64,000 nt of DNA. It comes from Pipra filicauda (lineage: Eukaryota > Chordata > Aves > Passeriformes > Pipridae). The position numbers were made by a program, and so were the translations under genes. The notes under the pieces are model-generated. The model did not search any database. It was not told the DNA's origin and saw only the letters and a program-made list of their open reading frames with translations. Where the stretch lies: NCBI RefSeq assembly GCF_003945595.2, contig NW_024104402.1, forward strand, positions 744,001 to 808,000. The letters run 5' to 3'. Positions 62,551 to 64,000 of the stretch are shown here, in pieces. Positions within the stretch are counted from its first letter, which is position 1. Every line of letters starts with the position of its first letter.

Positions 62551-64000
62551 GTTTTCCTTCAGGCCCCCAGAGGGGCTGGGGTTTTGTTTTCCTGGGTAAG
62601 GGAGGGGAGCTGGGGCATGTATTGTAACTGGAACTGGAGACCTTTCTGGTGTTACCAGCCTGGTTTAGGTTTGAGGGAAAGCCTGGAGAGGACGGAGAGG
62701 AGGGAAGAATGCAGACTTGGAAAGCAGCAAGTGCTTGGTAATTGCACACGTGTCCTCCATTTCCCCGAAGCCTCCTGAGACCTTAGGGGGGCTCCAAGAG
62801 GCCTTCAGCCTCCTGCCCCCTCCCCGCAGCTTGGCCACAACTTACAGCCCTGCTGTACCAGGCTTTGCCTTGACGCGAAGTGCCTAACCCTGCCCACCGT
62901 GCGGACTGGGGACAGAATGGGGAGCAGGGGTTCCCTGGCTTTCGAGGTATCCGGTTCTGGTCCCCAGAGCCCGCGGGGGCTCGGAGGATCCCTGCCCTTC
63001 CCCTCCCCCTGTGCTGCAGAGGCTCTGGATGCTGCCGTACTCCTGCCATGTGCTCCCGCCGCCGCTACTGCTGCTCGTAGCTTAGTCGAGCGTGTCTCTC
63101 TGGCTGCAAACTCTGCCAAACAAGCCTGCATACCCCTCTCGGGAAAGACACCCATTGAGTACTAGCCGGAGCCTGCCCCCTCCCTAGGAACCCCGCCACC
63201 GCCTCTCACAAAGGGACTCACAGCCTCTCTCCACCCTCTTTTTAAGCCAGTGCAGAGAGGGGGTCCGTGAATTCCCTCCAAAGCTATAGGGTGGCTCCCT
63301 CCTCCTCCTCCTCCTCCCCTTCCTGCTCCGGCTCTCCTGGGCGAGCCAGGCTGCTGCTGCATTCAGTCGGGGTGGTCCCCAGCCTCGCCCCTGCCTCGCC
63401 CTAGCCATGCTGCTGCGGCTCACGCCCCATGGCTGACTTTTGTTACCCCTCTAGTGCCCGGGGCTGAACTGAGGTGGGCGCATTTTCGGGTGGTGTCTGA
63501 GGCTAGAGAGCGTGTGCGTGTGTGGGAGGTGTCCCCGGGGGTGTGGGGGGCTGGCCGACTCCCCGATCCTGGCAAGCCTGCTTGCTCGCCAGCCCGGGTG
63601 GCCCCTCGGGTGGGCGCAGCAGAGGGGCCAACGCTGCAGCGGGGACCCCGCCATCCTGACATCTGCAGGTGGATGGAGCGAGACAGCTGCGGGAGCCTCT
63701 CCTGGAGCCAGCAGCACCCTGGACCCGCTGGCCATCTCAGTCTACTCTGTTCCTGCTCCCCCAAATTCTCTCCGGTCCTCAGTCCATCCCTTCTACCCCT
63801 CTCTCTGCTGGGGTGTCTGCACCCCTCCTCACCTCGTCGGCACCAACCCCTCCACTCCACTCCACTCCCCTGCCCGCCCCTCCCCAACCTCTTCGATTTA
63901 TTTGTGTATTTTTTTCCTTGGCAACCACCAGTTCCTCTCAGTCAAACAGCGCAGGCTCCCTATAATTTGAAATTAATTTGTTTGACTGCAGCATCGAGAC
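62550..64000 (+). promoter_or_regulatory. KCNK10: GC-rich island, probable KCNK10 promoter and 5' UTR
   Basis: Composition becomes GC- and CpG-rich from about 62770 to 63900, with a CTC-repeat run at about 63296-63318 and CCACT repeats near 63850. Mammalian gene order places KCNK10, the TREK-2 two-pore potassium channel, head-to-head with SPATA7, so its first exon is expected here on the plus strand. No KCNK10 coding sequence is recognised inside the window. The many overlapping frames here on both strands look like composition effects. The identity is therefore a synteny inference. Confidence 0.42.
63296..63318. repeat. CTC trinucleotide microsatellite
   Basis: A CCT/CTC run inside the right-hand GC-rich island, followed by further pyrimidine-rich sequence. 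Confidence 0.8.

Noticed and set aside
62783..63970. Multiple frames of 60-155 codons in the right-hand GC-rich island
   Set aside because: All overlap on both strands with low-complexity Pro/Ser/Arg/Gly composition, and none resembles the potassium channel expected nearby.
63960..64000. IET codons at the very end as the start of a KCNK10 isoform
   Set aside because: Only three residues match my recollection of an isoform N-terminus and no ATG precedes them; too short to claim.

Overview
This is nuclear DNA from an amniote, most likely a bird. It is about 60% AT with low repeat density. It carries CR1 LINE fragments with the avian-style octamer 3' end, and its one complete gene has GT-AG introns. 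Two RTE-clade LINE 3' ends resemble the AviRTE family known from some bird lineages. No bacterial, viral or CRISPR features are present.

The core of the window is a complete SPATA7 gene on the minus strand (CDS 45251 down to 8672). I rebuilt twelve coding exons by hand. All junctions are GT-AG, all reading-frame phases agree, and the total is 1665 nt (554 aa plus stop). Most exons align to recognisable stretches of human SPATA7, a ciliary/photoreceptor connecting-cilium protein.

Layout from left to right: (1) about 1-490, the end of a plus-strand 3' UTR, inferred from synteny to be PTPN21, converging on SPATA7. (2) 490-8350, intergenic AT-rich DNA with a perfect 13-bp hairpin near 1848. (3) 8350-45251, SPATA7. 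Its introns hold a CR1 endonuclease fragment, a CR1 3' end in each orientation, an RTE copy, a probable old tRNA-SINE relic and an (AT)9 tract beside the exon 4 donor. (4) 44630-45600, the SPATA7 CpG island, with a 17-bp x 6 minisatellite, an in-frame upstream ATG and a possible short divergent two-exon transcript. (5) 45782-47223, a retroposition and duplication cluster: a SINE with a perfect 12-bp target-site duplication and an RTE-like tail, a perfect 59-bp tandem duplication, and a 285-bp duplication whose copies are separated by an RTE-tail-like 11-mer. (6) 47224-62500, gene-poor intergenic DNA with a second RTE copy at about 60063-60430. (7) about 62550-64000, a GC-rich island inferred to be the promoter/5' UTR of KCNK10, head-to-head with SPATA7 as in mammals.

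The most interesting non-genic signal is the shared 3' tail of the RTE copies and the tRNA-headed SINE. It contains a small hairpin, and part of it recurs exactly at the junction of the 285-bp duplication. Apart from SPATA7 and the transposon ends, long ORFs here look like chance or shadow frames.
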